Assembly: GCF_014641655.1 (NCBI RefSeq)
Contig: NZ_BMID01000001.1
Location: 1,912,427-1,976,426 of the forward strand
From: Pseudoblastomonas marina
Lineage (GTDB): Bacteria > Pseudomonadota > Alphaproteobacteria > Sphingomonadales > Sphingomonadaceae
DNA length: 64,000 nucleotides
Direction of reading: 5' to 3'
This document shows positions 18,883-27,654 of the stretch, piece after piece. The notes under the pieces were generated by a model that had not been told where the DNA came from, did no database searches, and was given only the letters and a program-made list of their open reading frames with translations. Each line of letters opens with the position of its first letter. Positions within the stretch are counted from its first letter, which is position 1. A program made the translations under genes and the position numbers.

Positions 18883-21816
18883 ATGAAGAAGGTCTACGGT
18901 TTCACCAGTCTCATCGCGCTCGCGCTCGGCGGATGCGCGACCTATACCGACGAAGGTGTCGCGGTCGCACCCGCAGCGCCAGCGGCGGAAGCGCCAGCGG
19001 TCATGCCCGCTCCGGCCACCGCGCAGAACGACGATCTCGCCGAGCTCGTCGACCAGGTGCGGATCCCCTACGAGGTCTTCACGCTTCCCAACGGCCTCAC
19101 CACCGTGGTCCACACCGATCGCAAGGCCCCGCTGGTGGCGGTTTCGGTGTGGTACGACGTCGGCTCGAAGCATGAGCCCAAGGGCAAGACCGGCTTCGCC
19201 CATCTGTTCGAGCACCTGATGTTCAACGGCAGCGAAAACGCGCCGGGCGATTTCTTCGAACCGCTCCAGCAGGTCGGCGCGACCGGCTTCAACGGCACCA
19301 CCAATGCCGACCGCACCAATTATTTCGAAACCGTACCGACCGCCGCGATCGACCGCGTGCTCATGCTCGAAAGCGACCGCATGGGCTACCTGCTCGGCGC
19401 GGTGACGCAGGAGAAGCTCGATAACCAGCGCGGCGTCGTCCAGAACGAGAAGCGCCGCGGCGACAACCAGCCCTTCGGCCTGCTGCGCTACGAGATCGTC
19501 GAGAACATCTTCCCCAAGGGCCACCCCTACCACCACTCGACCATCGGCTCGATGGACGACCTCGGTGCCGCGACGCTCGACGACGTGAAGCAGTGGTTCC
19601 GCGACAATTACGGCCCCAACAACGCCGTGCTCGTGCTGGCCGGCGACATCGACGTCGCCACCGCCAAGGAGAAGGTCACCAAGTGGTTCGGCGCGATCCC
19701 GAGCGGGCCCGAAGTGCAGGATCCGGCCGTGCCCGTCCCCACCCTCGCCGCCGACGGCGAGAAGGTGATCTACGACCAGGTCGCGACCACCCGCATCTAT
19801 CGCATGTGGCCGATCCCCGGCGAGACCTCGGCCGAGAACGTGCCGATCCAGCTCGGCGCGACCGCGCTCGGCGGCCTCGCCAGCTCGCGCCTCGACAATG
19901 CGCTGGTGCGCGGCAAGGGGCTCGCGGTCTCGGTCAGCTCGGGCACCTGGACCAATGAGGACGCCGGCGTCTTCCTGATTTCCGCCGACCTCAAGCCCGG
20001 CGTCGATCGCGCCGATCTCGAAGCGGCGCTCGATGCCGAGATCGCCAGCTTCATTGCCGGCGGCCCGACCGCCGACGAACTCGCCCGGTCGAAGACCACG
20101 ATCGTGTCGCGCCTGATCGGCGGGCTCGAATCGGTCGGCGGTTTCGGCGGCAAGGCCGTGACGCTCGCCGAAGGCCAGCTCTATCACGGCAATCCGGGCG
20201 AGTATCGCGAGCAGCTCGAGCAGATGGTCGAAGCCGACCCGGCCTCGATCACCGCGATCCTGCAGCGCTACCTGACGAAGCCGCGCTTCGCGCTGGTGGT
20301 CGAGCCGGGCGAGCGTACCGAGGGCGGCGAGAACCGCGGCGGTGCGGTGATCGCCACCGACAGCTCGGGCAAGGAAGTGTTCCGCGCCGCCGAGGATCAT
20401 TACTGCGAAGGCGAGAGCTGCGATTTCGACGAACTGGCGGTGCAGGCGTTCCAGGATCGTTCGCAGCTGCCGCCGGTCGGCCAGCTGACCGATCTCGACT
20501 TCCCCGATATCGAGCGCGCCACGCTCTCGAACGGTATGGAAGTCTATTTCGCGCGCCGCGCTGCGGTGCCGAAGGTCTCGGTCCGGATCGCCTTCGACGC
20601 CGGCTACACCGCCGATCCGCGCGACGCGCTGGGCACCCAGTCGCTGATGCTGCAGGCGATGGACGAAGGCACCGACAGCCTCGACGCGACCGAACTCGCG
20701 ATCGCGCAGGAGCGCCTCGGTGCGAACGTGTTCGCCTTCGCCGATTTCGACGACACCAGCTTCCAGCTCTCGGCCCTGTCGACCCGACTGGCCCCGTCGC
20801 TCGACCTGCTGGCCGACTACATCCGCAACCCGGCCTTCCGCAGCGAAGATCTCGAGCGGGTGCGCGCGCAACAGCTCACCCGGATCAGTTCGGAGCTGAA
20901 GAACCCCCGCGCGGCCGGTTCGCGTGCGCTCGCGCAGCTGGTCTATGGCGACCATCCCTACGGCATCCCGCCCTCGGGCCTCGGCGATAGCGCCGCGGTG
21001 ACGGCGGCCACGCCCGCCACGCTCGAAGCGACCCATGCGCGCTGGATCCGTCCGGACAACGCCAAGGTCTTCGTCGTCGGCGACACCACGTTGGCCGAAG
21101 CGGTCAGCCTGCTCGAAGACAGTTTCGGCGATTGGCGCGCTCCGGCGAGCCCGCTCCCGACCAAGCGCTTCGATGTCCCGGTCCCCACCCCCGAGGCGCG
21201 GATCCTGCTGCTCAACCGCCCGAACTCGCCGCAATCGGTGATCCTCGCCTCGCGCGTGCTCGACCTGCGCGGGACCGACGACACGATCGTGCTGGGTGCA
21301 GCCAACGAGGTGCTCGGCGGCAGCTTCTTGTCGCGGATCAACATGAACCTGCGCGAGACCAAGGGCTGGTCCTACGGTTCGCGCTCGTCGATCGGCTACA
21401 ACCAGGATCGGCTGAGCTACAACGTCATCGCCGAAGTGCAGGCCGACCGGACCGGGGATTCGATCCTCGAGCTGGAAAAGGAAATCACCGGCTTCGTGAC
21501 CGATAACGGTGTCACCGGCGACGAGCTGACCCGCACGGTCAACGGCAATGTCCGCGAGCTTCCGGGCCAGTTCGAAACCGCAGGCGCGGTGCTCGGCGGC
21601 ATGGTCAACATCGTCAACTACGATCGTCCCGACGATTACTACGAGACGATCGCCGATCGCTATCGCGGGCTCACCGCCGAACAGATCGCCGAGGTGGCGC
21701 GCGCCAACTTCGTCTATGGCGATCTCGTCTATGTCGTGGTCGGTGATGCCGAAGTGGTCCGTCCGCAGCTCGACAAGACCGGCCTGCCGGTCGAGGTCCG
21801 CGAGCTCGACGAGTAA
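18883..21816 (+). CDS. M16 family zinc metallopeptidase, lipoprotein
   Basis: Two-halved pitrilysin/insulinase-type peptidase of 977 residues. The signal ends in the lipobox LGGC (Cys18), so it is probably a membrane-anchored periplasmic protein. The first half carries the inverted zinc motif His107-x-x-Glu110-His111 and the third ligand Glu189 in QNEKRRGDNQ. The second half repeats the fold from about residue 545 without a zinc motif, and has the late motif RINMNLRETKGWSYG that completes the active site in the family. GGGGAG precedes the ATG. The 101-residue gene follows 60 bases later. Confidence 0.93.
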   Translation: MKKVYGFTSLIALALGGCATYTDEGVAVAPAAPAAEAPAVMPAPATAQNDDLAELVDQVRIPYEVFTLPNGLTTVVHTDRKAPLVAVSVWYDVGSKHEPKGKTGFAHLFEHLMFNGSENAPGDFFEPLQQVGATGFNGTTNADRTNYFETVPTAAIDRVLMLESDRMGYLLGAVTQEKLDNQRGVVQNEKRRGDNQPFGLLRYEIVENIFPKGHPYHHSTIGSMDDLGAATLDDVKQWFRDNYGPNNAVLVLAGDIDVATAKEKVTKWFGAIPSGPEVQDPAVPVPTLAADGEKVIYDQVATTRIYRMWPIPGETSAENVPIQLGATALGGLASSRLDNALVRGKGLAVSVSSGTWTNEDAGVFLISADLKPGVDRADLEAALDAEIASFIAGGPTADELARSKTTIVSRLIGGLESVGGFGGKAVTLAEGQLYHGNPGEYREQLEQMVEADPASITAILQRYLTKPRFALVVEPGERTEGGENRGGAVIATDSSGKEVFRAAEDHYCEGESCDFDELAVQAFQDRSQLPPVGQLTDLDFPDIERATLSNGMEVYFARRAAVPKVSVRIAFDAGYTADPRDALGTQSLMLQAMDEGTDSLDATELAIAQERLGANVFAFADFDDTSFQLSALSTRLAPSLDLLADYIRNPAFRSEDLERVRAQQLTRISSELKNPRAAGSRALAQLVYGDHPYGIPPSGLGDSAAVTAATPATLEATHARWIRPDNAKVFVVGDTTLAEAVSLLEDSFGDWRAPASPLPTKRFDVPVPTPEARILLLNRPNSPQSVILASRVLDLRGTDDTIVLGAANEVLGGSFLSRINMNLRETKGWSYGSRSSIGYNQDRLSYNVIAEVQADRTGDSILELEKEITGFVTDNGVTGDELTRTVNGNVRELPGQFETAGAVLGGMVNIVNYDRPDDYYETIADRYRGLTAEQIAEVARANFVYGDLVYVVVGDAEVVRPQLDKTGLPVEVRELDE

Positions 21817-21875
21817 TTGACACCGATGTCAGCAACCGCGATGAAGCGGGCAGTTTTTATCCAAGGAGATCCTCA

Positions 21876-22181
21876 ATGTCCGTAGCCGGAACCTACAACA
21901 CCGTCGTGAAGAGCCCGATGGGCGACCAGAACGGCACCTTCACCGTCGTCCCCGGCGACGACGGCAAGACCTTCACCGGCAGCATGGCGGGCGGCATGGG
22001 CTCGATGGACGTCAAGGACGGCACCATCGACGGCAATACGCTCAGCTGGAAGATGGACATGACCGTCCCGATGCCGATGACGCTCAACTGCACCGCCACC
22101 GTCGATGGCGACCAGCTGACCGGCACCGTGAATGCCGGCGCCTTCGGCGACATGCCGCTGACCGGCGAACGCAAGGGCTGA
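21876..22181 (+). CDS. Small conserved-looking hypothetical protein, beta-rich
   Basis: A 101-residue protein with no signal peptide or membrane segment. It is made of alternating Gly/Asp/Thr turns and short hydrophobic strands (for example GTFTVVPGDDGKTFTGSM and MDVKDGTIDGNTLSW), which suggests a small beta-barrel or sandwich. A strong AAGGAGAT ribosome site precedes the ATG and a clear terminator follows. I do not recognise a named family and assign no function. It lies downstream of the M16 peptidase and may be read from it or from its own promoter. Confidence 0.8.
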   Translation: MSVAGTYNTVVKSPMGDQNGTFTVVPGDDGKTFTGSMAGGMGSMDVKDGTIDGNTLSWKMDMTVPMPMTLNCTATVDGDQLTGTVNAGAFGDMPLTGERKG

Positions 22182-22203
22182 TCGGCCGCAAGGCTTGAAA
22201 TCG

Positions 22204-22234
22204 GGGCCGTCGGAGCGATCCGGCGGCCCTTTTT
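22204..22234 (+). terminator. Rho-independent terminator
   Basis: An 11-bp stem (GGGCCGTCGGA with TCCGGCGGCCC, one G-U wobble) around a GCGA loop is followed by TTTTT. It sits 22 bases past the 101-residue gene and separates it from the transporter at 22315. Confidence 0.9.
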
Positions 22235-22314
22235 CGTGGATGCGAGGCCGTCGCGACGGTTGCTTTCGTTTCGCCGCGACCCCAAGCTCGCTTTTCCATT
22301 CGAGAGGGGCATCG

Positions 22315-23595
22315 ATGCTCGACAGATTGAAGAAGGTGCCGCTCGCGGTCCAGATCCTCGTGGGCCTCGCGATCGGCGCCGTGGCCGGGTTGCTGCTCCC
22401 GCGCGCAGGCACCAATGCGCAGGTCGACGAAACCGTCGCCGCGCTCTCGCTCGGCGGCCGCCTGTGGCTCCAGGCGCTGCAGATGACGATCCTGCCGCTG
22501 GTCTTCGCATTGCTTTCGACGCTGTTCATCCGCTCGCAGGCGCTGGGCGGCGGCGGGCGCACCACGCGGCGTTCGTTCGTCACCATTATCGGGCTGTACC
22601 TGCTGGCCGTGCCGCTCGGCATCCTGTACACGCTGACCCTGCTCGAACTCTTCCCGATCACTGCCGAGATGGCGCAGTCGATGCGCGCGATGGCGGGCCA
22701 GGGCGTCCCCGCCGAAAGCCCCGAATGGGCCGAGGCCTTCCTTGCCATCGTCCCGACCAATATCGTCGCCGCGATGGCCGGCGGGACGCTGCTGCCGGTG
22801 CTGTTCTTCTCGCTTGTGTTCGGCGCGGCGCTCGCGCGGCTCGAGGACGGCGACGGCAAGCAGGCGCTCTCGGCCGGGCTGACCGGGCTGGCCGACACGG
22901 TGTTCATCATCGTCGGCTGGGTGCTGCGGCTCGCGCCGATCGGGGTGGCCTTGCTGATCCTCCCGACGACGCAGGAGCACGGCGCCGATATCTTCGCCGG
23001 GCTCGCGCATTACATCGCGCTCGCGGTGACGCAGGTGCTGGTGTTCATCGCCGCGATCTACCTCGTCGCCCGGCTGCTCGGCCGAATTCCGCTGCGCCGC
23101 TTCGCCAGCGCGATGCTGCCGGTGCAGTCGGTCGCCTTCGGCACGCAGAGCTCGACCGGGTGCATGCCGCTGACGATCAAGGCCGCGCGCGAGATGGGCG
23201 TCAGCGCCGAGGCGACCGACGTCGCGGTGCCGCTCTCGGCGGTGATCTTCCGCATGATTGCACCCGCGAGCGGGATATTCATCGCGAGCTATGCCGCGGC
23301 GGTCTACGACCTGCCGCCGCTGGGCATCGCGCTGCTGGTGACGGTCGGCCTGCTCGGCATCGTGCTCGAGATGAGTCTCGTGGGCATCCCCAGCGCCGCA
23401 ACCTTCGTCGCCTTCTACGCGCCGATCGCCGCGCTGGTCGGCATCCCGATGGAATTCATCGTCGTGCTGCTCGTGGTCGAGACGATCCCCGACATCTTCA
23501 AGACCGTGCTCCACGTCACCGCGCACGCGACCACCGCGACGGTGGTGGATCGGGGACTGGCAGGACCGGACCCGATCACCACGGAAAAGGGCTAA
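22315..23595 (+). CDS. DAACS family symporter homologue with altered binding motifs
   Basis: Multi-pass inner-membrane carrier of 426 residues with the GltPh/DctA fold: about eight transmembrane helices, hairpin-1 segment TQSSTGCMPLTIKAAREMG and hairpin-2 segment VGIPSAATFVAFYAP. The signature elements differ from functional relatives. The TM7 motif N-M-D/N-G-T is R313-M-I-A-P317, and the TM8 motif D-x-x-R-T-x-x-N-x-x-G-D is D393-I-F-K396-T-V-L-H400-V-T-A-H404. Sodium and substrate ligands are therefore mostly replaced. ATG 22315 follows GAGAGGGG; a longer frame from 22195 would cross a terminator. It is followed by a small membrane gene two bases from the stop. Confidence 0.85.
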   Translation: MLDRLKKVPLAVQILVGLAIGAVAGLLLPRAGTNAQVDETVAALSLGGRLWLQALQMTILPLVFALLSTLFIRSQALGGGGRTTRRSFVTIIGLYLLAVPLGILYTLTLLELFPITAEMAQSMRAMAGQGVPAESPEWAEAFLAIVPTNIVAAMAGGTLLPVLFFSLVFGAALARLEDGDGKQALSAGLTGLADTVFIIVGWVLRLAPIGVALLILPTTQEHGADIFAGLAHYIALAVTQVLVFIAAIYLVARLLGRIPLRRFASAMLPVQSVAFGTQSSTGCMPLTIKAAREMGVSAEATDVAVPLSAVIFRMIAPASGIFIASYAAAVYDLPPLGIALLVTVGLLGIVLEMSLVGIPSAATFVAFYAPIAALVGIPMEFIVVLLVVETIPDIFKTVLHVTAHATTATVVDRGLAGPDPITTEKG

Positions 23596-23596
23596 T

Positions 23597-23830
23597 ATGG
23601 ACGAGAGCTTCGTCACGATCGCCACGATCTTCCTGACGCTGGTAGGAGCCGGCTGCCTCTACTCGGTCTACGCCGACCTCAAGCACGATCGCGGCCAGAT
23701 GGCGCACGAACTGCACGACTATTCGCGCAAGGAGCTGCCGCTCAATTTCTGGCTCGGCGTGGCGTCGAAGGGCGCGGGCGCGGTGGTCGCGGTGGCGCTG
23801 ATCATCTGGCTCGGGACGACGTCCGCCTAA
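23597..23830 (+). CDS. Small two-helix membrane protein of unknown function
   Basis: A 77-residue protein with two predicted transmembrane helices (about 5-25 and 52-72) joined by a charged loop YADLKHDRGQMAHELHDYSRKE. The ATG lies one base after the TAA of the DAACS-like gene, and GGAAAAGGG at the end of that gene supplies the ribosome site. Co-expression with the transporter is therefore likely, and a role as an accessory subunit is possible. I recognise no family. Convergent trmL begins seven bases later. Confidence 0.8.
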   Translation: MDESFVTIATIFLTLVGAGCLYSVYADLKHDRGQMAHELHDYSRKELPLNFWLGVASKGAGAVVAVALIIWLGTTSA

Positions 23831-23837
23831 GGCGCGA

Positions 23838-24305
23838 CTACAATTTGCCGCGCAGCGCCTGGTACGCCGCCGCCGCGACCGTGTTCGCGAGGTTGAGCGA
23901 ACGGATCTGCGACGAGCGCATCGGCAGCTTCACCAGTCGCTCGGCATGGGCCTCGACGATGTGGGCGGGGATGCCCGTGGTCTCCTTGCCGAAGACGAGA
24001 TAGGCGTCGTCCGGATAGTCGGGATCGTAGAAGCTCGTCTCGGCGAATTCCTCGAACAGGAACAGCTGGTCGGTGCGTGGGCTGCGTTCGGCGAGGAAGG
24101 CATGCCAGCTGGCGAATTCGACCAGCCGGATATGCTGCCAGTAGTCGAGCCCGGAACGCTTCACGCGCTTGTCCGAGATATCGAAACCGAGCGGGTGGAT
24201 CAGCACCAGCTCCATGTCGAGCGCCACGCAGGTGCGCCCGACCGCCCCGGTATTGCCGGGTATCTCGGGCTCGACGAGGACGATGCTGGGTTTCGGCTCG
24301 GTCAC
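23838..24305 (-). CDS. trmL: tRNA (cytidine(34)-2'-O)-methyltransferase
   Basis: SPOUT-fold methyltransferase that 2'-O-methylates the wobble base of certain leucine tRNAs using SAM. The 155-residue length is typical. The family motifs are seen in order: VLVEPEIPGNTGAVGRTC near the N-terminus, LVFGKETTGIP in the knot, and the C-terminal LPMRSSQIRSLNLANTVA that binds the methionine part of the cofactor. Start is GTG at 24305. It precedes gatB on the same strand with a short gap, so the two may share a transcript. Confidence 0.93.
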   Translation of the reverse strand: MTEPKPSIVLVEPEIPGNTGAVGRTCVALDMELVLIHPLGFDISDKRVKRSGLDYWQHIRLVEFASWHAFLAERSPRTDQLFLFEEFAETSFYDPDYPDDAYLVFGKETTGIPAHIVEAHAERLVKLPMRSSQIRSLNLANTVAAAAYQALRGKL

Positions 24306-24312
24306 GGTCGGA

Positions 24313-25812
24313 TCAGCCGAGCTTGTCCTTCAGGATTTGGTTGACCACCGCCGGATTGGCCTTGCCCTGCATCGCCTTCATCGTCTGGCCGACGAAGAAG
24401 CCGAACAGCTTGTCCTTGCCGCCCTTGTACTGCTCGACCTTGTCCTCGTTATTGGCGAGGATCTCGTCGATCGCGGCTTCGATCGCGCCGGTGTCGGAGA
24501 CCTGCTTGAGGCCCTCCGCCTCGGCGATCTCTTCCGGCTCGCGGCCGGTCTTGAGCACGATCTCGAAGATTTCCTTCGCCTGCCCGCCCGAGATCTCGCC
24601 CTTGGCCTGCATGTCGAGGATGCTCGCCTGCGCTTCGGCGGTGGCATGGGCCGGGTTGGCCTCCTCGCCGAGCGACTTGATGATCCCCGGAGCGACCGAG
24701 AGCGCCCAGTTGGCGACCTGCGTCGCGACGTCCTTCTCGGGCTTGCCGATCCCGCTGGCGGTGGCCGCCAGCAGGTTCTCGAACCGGGCGAAGGTCTCGA
24801 CCTCGGCGGTCAGTTCGCGGGCATTGTATTCGGTGAGGCCGAGCTCGTCGATGTAGCGCGCGCGCTTGGCATCGGGGAGTTCGGGCAGCGAAGCACGGCA
24901 TTCCTCGAGGAAGTCGTCCTCGAGCTCGAGCGGCAGCAGGTCGGGATCGGGGAAGTAGCGGTAATCGTGCGCGTCTTCCTTCGAACGCATGATGCGCGTG
25001 GTGCCGGTTCCCGGATCGAACAGGCGCGTTTCCTGATCGACAGTGCCGCCGTCCTCGAGCACGTCGACCTGGCGGCGCGCCTCGTATTCGACGACCTGCT
25101 GGACGAAGCGCACCGAGTTGACGTTCTTCGTCTCGGTCCGCGTGCCCAATTCGCTGTCGCCGACCTTGCGCACCGAGACGTTGACGTCGGCGCGCATCGA
25201 GCCTTCTTCCATATTGCCGTCGCACGAGCCGACATAGCGCAGGATCGAGCGCAGCTTGCGGACATAGGCCCCGGCCTCGGCGGGCGAGGTCATGTCGGGG
25301 CGCGAGACGATTTCCATCAGCGCCACGCCGCTGCGATTGAGATCGACATAGGACATGGTCGGATGCTGGTCGTGCATCAGCTTGCCCGCGTCTTGTTCGA
25401 CATGGATGCGCTCGATCCCGATGACCTTGTCTTCGGGTATCCCCGCCTTCTCGTCGGCGTCGATCACCAGCTGCCCCTCGCCCACGATCGGGTGGTAGAG
25501 CTGCGAAATCTGGTAGCCCTGCGGCAGGTCCGCATAGAAATAGTTCTTGCGGTCGAAGCGCGAATATTTGTTGATCTGCGCCTTGATCGCCATGCCGGTG
25601 CGCACCGCCTGGCGGATGCATTCGCGATTGGGCACGGGCAGCATGCCCGGCATCGCCGCATCGACGAGGGAGACGTTGCAATTGGGCTCAGCCCCGAAGG
25701 CGGTGGAGGCGCCCGAAAACAGCTTGGCGTTCGACGTGACCTGCGCGTGGACTTCGAGGCCGATCACGACCTCCCATTCGCCCGTGGCGCCCTGGATCGT
25801 ATACTTGCTCAT
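24313..25812 (-). CDS. gatB: Asp-tRNA(Asn)/Glu-tRNA(Gln) amidotransferase subunit B
   Basis: Subunit B of GatCAB, which converts mischarged Glu-tRNA(Gln) or Asp-tRNA(Asn) into the amidated form; B binds the tRNA and carries the kinase-like site. In 499 residues [11 protein letters not shown] and the [15 protein letters not shown] motif are visible, and the C-terminal part is the YqeY-like tail domain. The start at 25812 overlaps the gatA stop as ATGA. The frame could open three codons earlier, but MSKYTIQG is the natural N-terminus. Confidence 0.96.
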   Translation of the reverse strand: MSKYTIQGATGEWEVVIGLEVHAQVTSNAKLFSGASTAFGAEPNCNVSLVDAAMPGMLPVPNRECIRQAVRTGMAIKAQINKYSRFDRKNYFYADLPQGYQISQLYHPIVGEGQLVIDADEKAGIPEDKVIGIERIHVEQDAGKLMHDQHPTMSYVDLNRSGVALMEIVSRPDMTSPAEAGAYVRKLRSILRYVGSCDGNMEEGSMRADVNVSVRKVGDSELGTRTETKNVNSVRFVQQVVEYEARRQVDVLEDGGTVDQETRLFDPGTGTTRIMRSKEDAHDYRYFPDPDLLPLELEDDFLEECRASLPELPDAKRARYIDELGLTEYNARELTAEVETFARFENLLAATASGIGKPEKDVATQVANWALSVAPGIIKSLGEEANPAHATAEAQASILDMQAKGEISGGQAKEIFEIVLKTGREPEEIAEAEGLKQVSDTGAIEAAIDEILANNEDKVEQYKGGKDKLFGFFVGQTMKAMQGKANPAVVNQILKDKLG

Positions 25813-27296
25813 GACCACCACTTCTCCGGCTGGGCGGTAAACCCGGCGCGTTTCTCGATCGCGAGGCCTGCGTTGAGCACGCCCTGCTCGTCGAACGGCT
25901 TGCCGACCAGCTGGAGGCCCAGCGGCAGACCGTCACCGTTGAGGCCGCACGGCACGCTCATCGCAGGCAGGCCCGCAAGGCTGGCGGGGACAGCGAAGAC
26001 GTCGTTCAAATACATCGTCAGCGGATCGTCATCGAGGCTGCCCAATGCGAAGCTCGCGGTCGGGCAGGTCGGGGCGAGGATCACGTCGCACTTGTCCCAC
26101 GCCTGCTCGAAATCGCGCGCCACCAGCGTGCGGACCTTCTGCGCCTGCGTGTAATAGGCGTCGTAGAAGCCCGCGCTGAGCACGTAGGTGCCGATCATCA
26201 CGCGGCGCTTGACCTCGTCGCCGAAGCCTTCGGCCCGGGTCGCGGCATACATGTCCTGCAGCCCGGCACCCTCTGGCAGCTCCCGCAACCCGTAGCGCAC
26301 GCCATCATAGCGCGCGAGGTTGGACGAGGCTTCTGCGGGCGCGATGATGTAATAGGCGGGCAGCGCATACTTGGTGTGCGGGAGCGAGATGTCGACGATC
26401 TCGGCGCCGGCATCCTTGAGCCACGCCTTGCCCTGCTCCCAGCTTTCGAGGATTTGCGGGTCGGTGCCCTCCATCCGGTATTCGCGCGGAATGCCGACGC
26501 GCTTGCCCTTGAGATCGTCGGACAGCGCGGCTTCCCAATCGGGCACGGCCAAGTCGAGGCTGGTCGCATCCTTCGGATCGAACCCCGCCATCGCACCCAG
26601 CATGATCGCGCAATCGGTGACGTCGCGCGCCATCGGCCCGGCCTGGTCGAGGCTCGAGGCGAAGGCGATCGTGCCCCAGCGCGAGCAGCGGCCATAGGTC
26701 GGCTTGATGCCCGAAATGCCGGTGAAGGCGGCGGGCTGGCGGATCGAGCCGCCGGTGTCGGTGCCGGTCGCCGCCGGGCACAGCCGCGCCGCGATTGCCG
26801 CCGACGAACCGCCCGAGGAGCCACCCGGCGCAAGCGCGGCGTTGCCGCCGTCGCTCTTGCGCCACGGCGAAATCACGTTTCCGAACGCGCTGGTCTCGTT
26901 CGACGAGCCCATCGCGAACTGGTCCATGTTGAGCTTGCCCAGCATGGTCGCGCCCGCATCCCACAGGTTCTGCGAGACCGTGCTCTCATAGGTCGGGGTG
27001 AAGCCGCCGAGGATCATGCTCGCCGCGGTGGTTTCGACGCCTTGAGTGCAGAACAGGTCCTTCATGCCGATCGGCACGCCGCCCATCTTGCCGAGGTCTT
27101 CGCCCTTCGCACGCCTGGCGTCGACAGCATCGGCTGCTTCGAGCGCGCGTTCGGGCGTCTTCACGAGGAAGGCGTTCAATGGATCGGCAGCGGCGACCGC
27201 GGCGTTGAACGCCTCGGTCACTTCGCGCGCGGTGAAGGTGCCGTCGGCGACGCCGTCGCGGATGGCCTTGATGCCGAGTTGCGTGAGGTCGGTCAT
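25809..27296 (-). CDS. gatA: Asp-tRNA(Asn)/Glu-tRNA(Gln) amidotransferase subunit A
   Basis: Glutaminase subunit that supplies ammonia for transamidation. The 495-residue amidase-signature protein shows the catalytic Lys in [10 protein letters not shown], the cis-Ser/Ser region in [19 protein letters not shown], and [16 protein letters not shown]. The chosen ATG (27296) overlaps the gatC stop. The frame remains open upstream to 27605, but that part is antisense-like residue composition lying over gatC. Gene order C-A-B with overlaps is an intact operon. Confidence 0.96.
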   Translation of the reverse strand: MTDLTQLGIKAIRDGVADGTFTAREVTEAFNAAVAAADPLNAFLVKTPERALEAADAVDARRAKGEDLGKMGGVPIGMKDLFCTQGVETTAASMILGGFTPTYESTVSQNLWDAGATMLGKLNMDQFAMGSSNETSAFGNVISPWRKSDGGNAALAPGGSSGGSSAAIAARLCPAATGTDTGGSIRQPAAFTGISGIKPTYGRCSRWGTIAFASSLDQAGPMARDVTDCAIMLGAMAGFDPKDATSLDLAVPDWEAALSDDLKGKRVGIPREYRMEGTDPQILESWEQGKAWLKDAGAEIVDISLPHTKYALPAYYIIAPAEASSNLARYDGVRYGLRELPEGAGLQDMYAATRAEGFGDEVKRRVMIGTYVLSAGFYDAYYTQAQKVRTLVARDFEQAWDKCDVILAPTCPTASFALGSLDDDPLTMYLNDVFAVPASLAGLPAMSVPCGLNGDGLPLGLQLVGKPFDEQGVLNAGLAIEKRAGFTAQPEKWWS

Positions 27297-27595
27297 TCGA
27301 TCACCTTGGGCACGCCGAAGAAGCCGTGTTCGGCCACGGGCGCATTCGCGAGCACGTCCTCGCGCCGGTCGCCGCCGGTCTTGGGGTCGGCGTTCACGAC
27401 GTCGTCGCGCATGCGCAGCGTGTTGGGGATCACCGCCGTCATCGGCTCCACACCGGTCACGTCGACCTCGCCGAGCTGTTCGACCCAGTCGAGGATATTG
27501 TTGAGTTCGGGCACCATCTTCTCGCATTCGGCATCGCTCATCGCGATGCGCGCCAGCGAGGCGATTTTCGCCACCTGTTTCGTGTCTACGGACAT
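27293..27595 (-). CDS. gatC: Asp-tRNA(Asn)/Glu-tRNA(Gln) amidotransferase subunit C
   Basis: Small stabilising subunit of GatCAB, 100 residues, normal length. The N-terminal helix [20 protein letters not shown] and the [24 protein letters not shown] segment are characteristic. It is the first gene of gatCAB, with a 60-base gap to the DUF4153 gene upstream. Confidence 0.94.
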   Translation of the reverse strand: MSVDTKQVAKIASLARIAMSDAECEKMVPELNNILDWVEQLGEVDVTGVEPMTAVIPNTLRMRDDVVNADPKTGGDRREDVLANAPVAEHGFFGVPKVIE

Positions 27596-27654
27596 GCCAG
27601 CGCACTAGCCGCGCGGGGGCCGCGCTTCAAGCGGGGACATGCCCGTCTCCGGGC

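Noticed and set aside
18808-21234. An 808-codon minus-strand open frame opposite the M16 peptidase
   Set aside because: Shadow of the peptidase gene; composition is the reverse-complement pattern and the plus-strand frame has all motifs and a lipobox.
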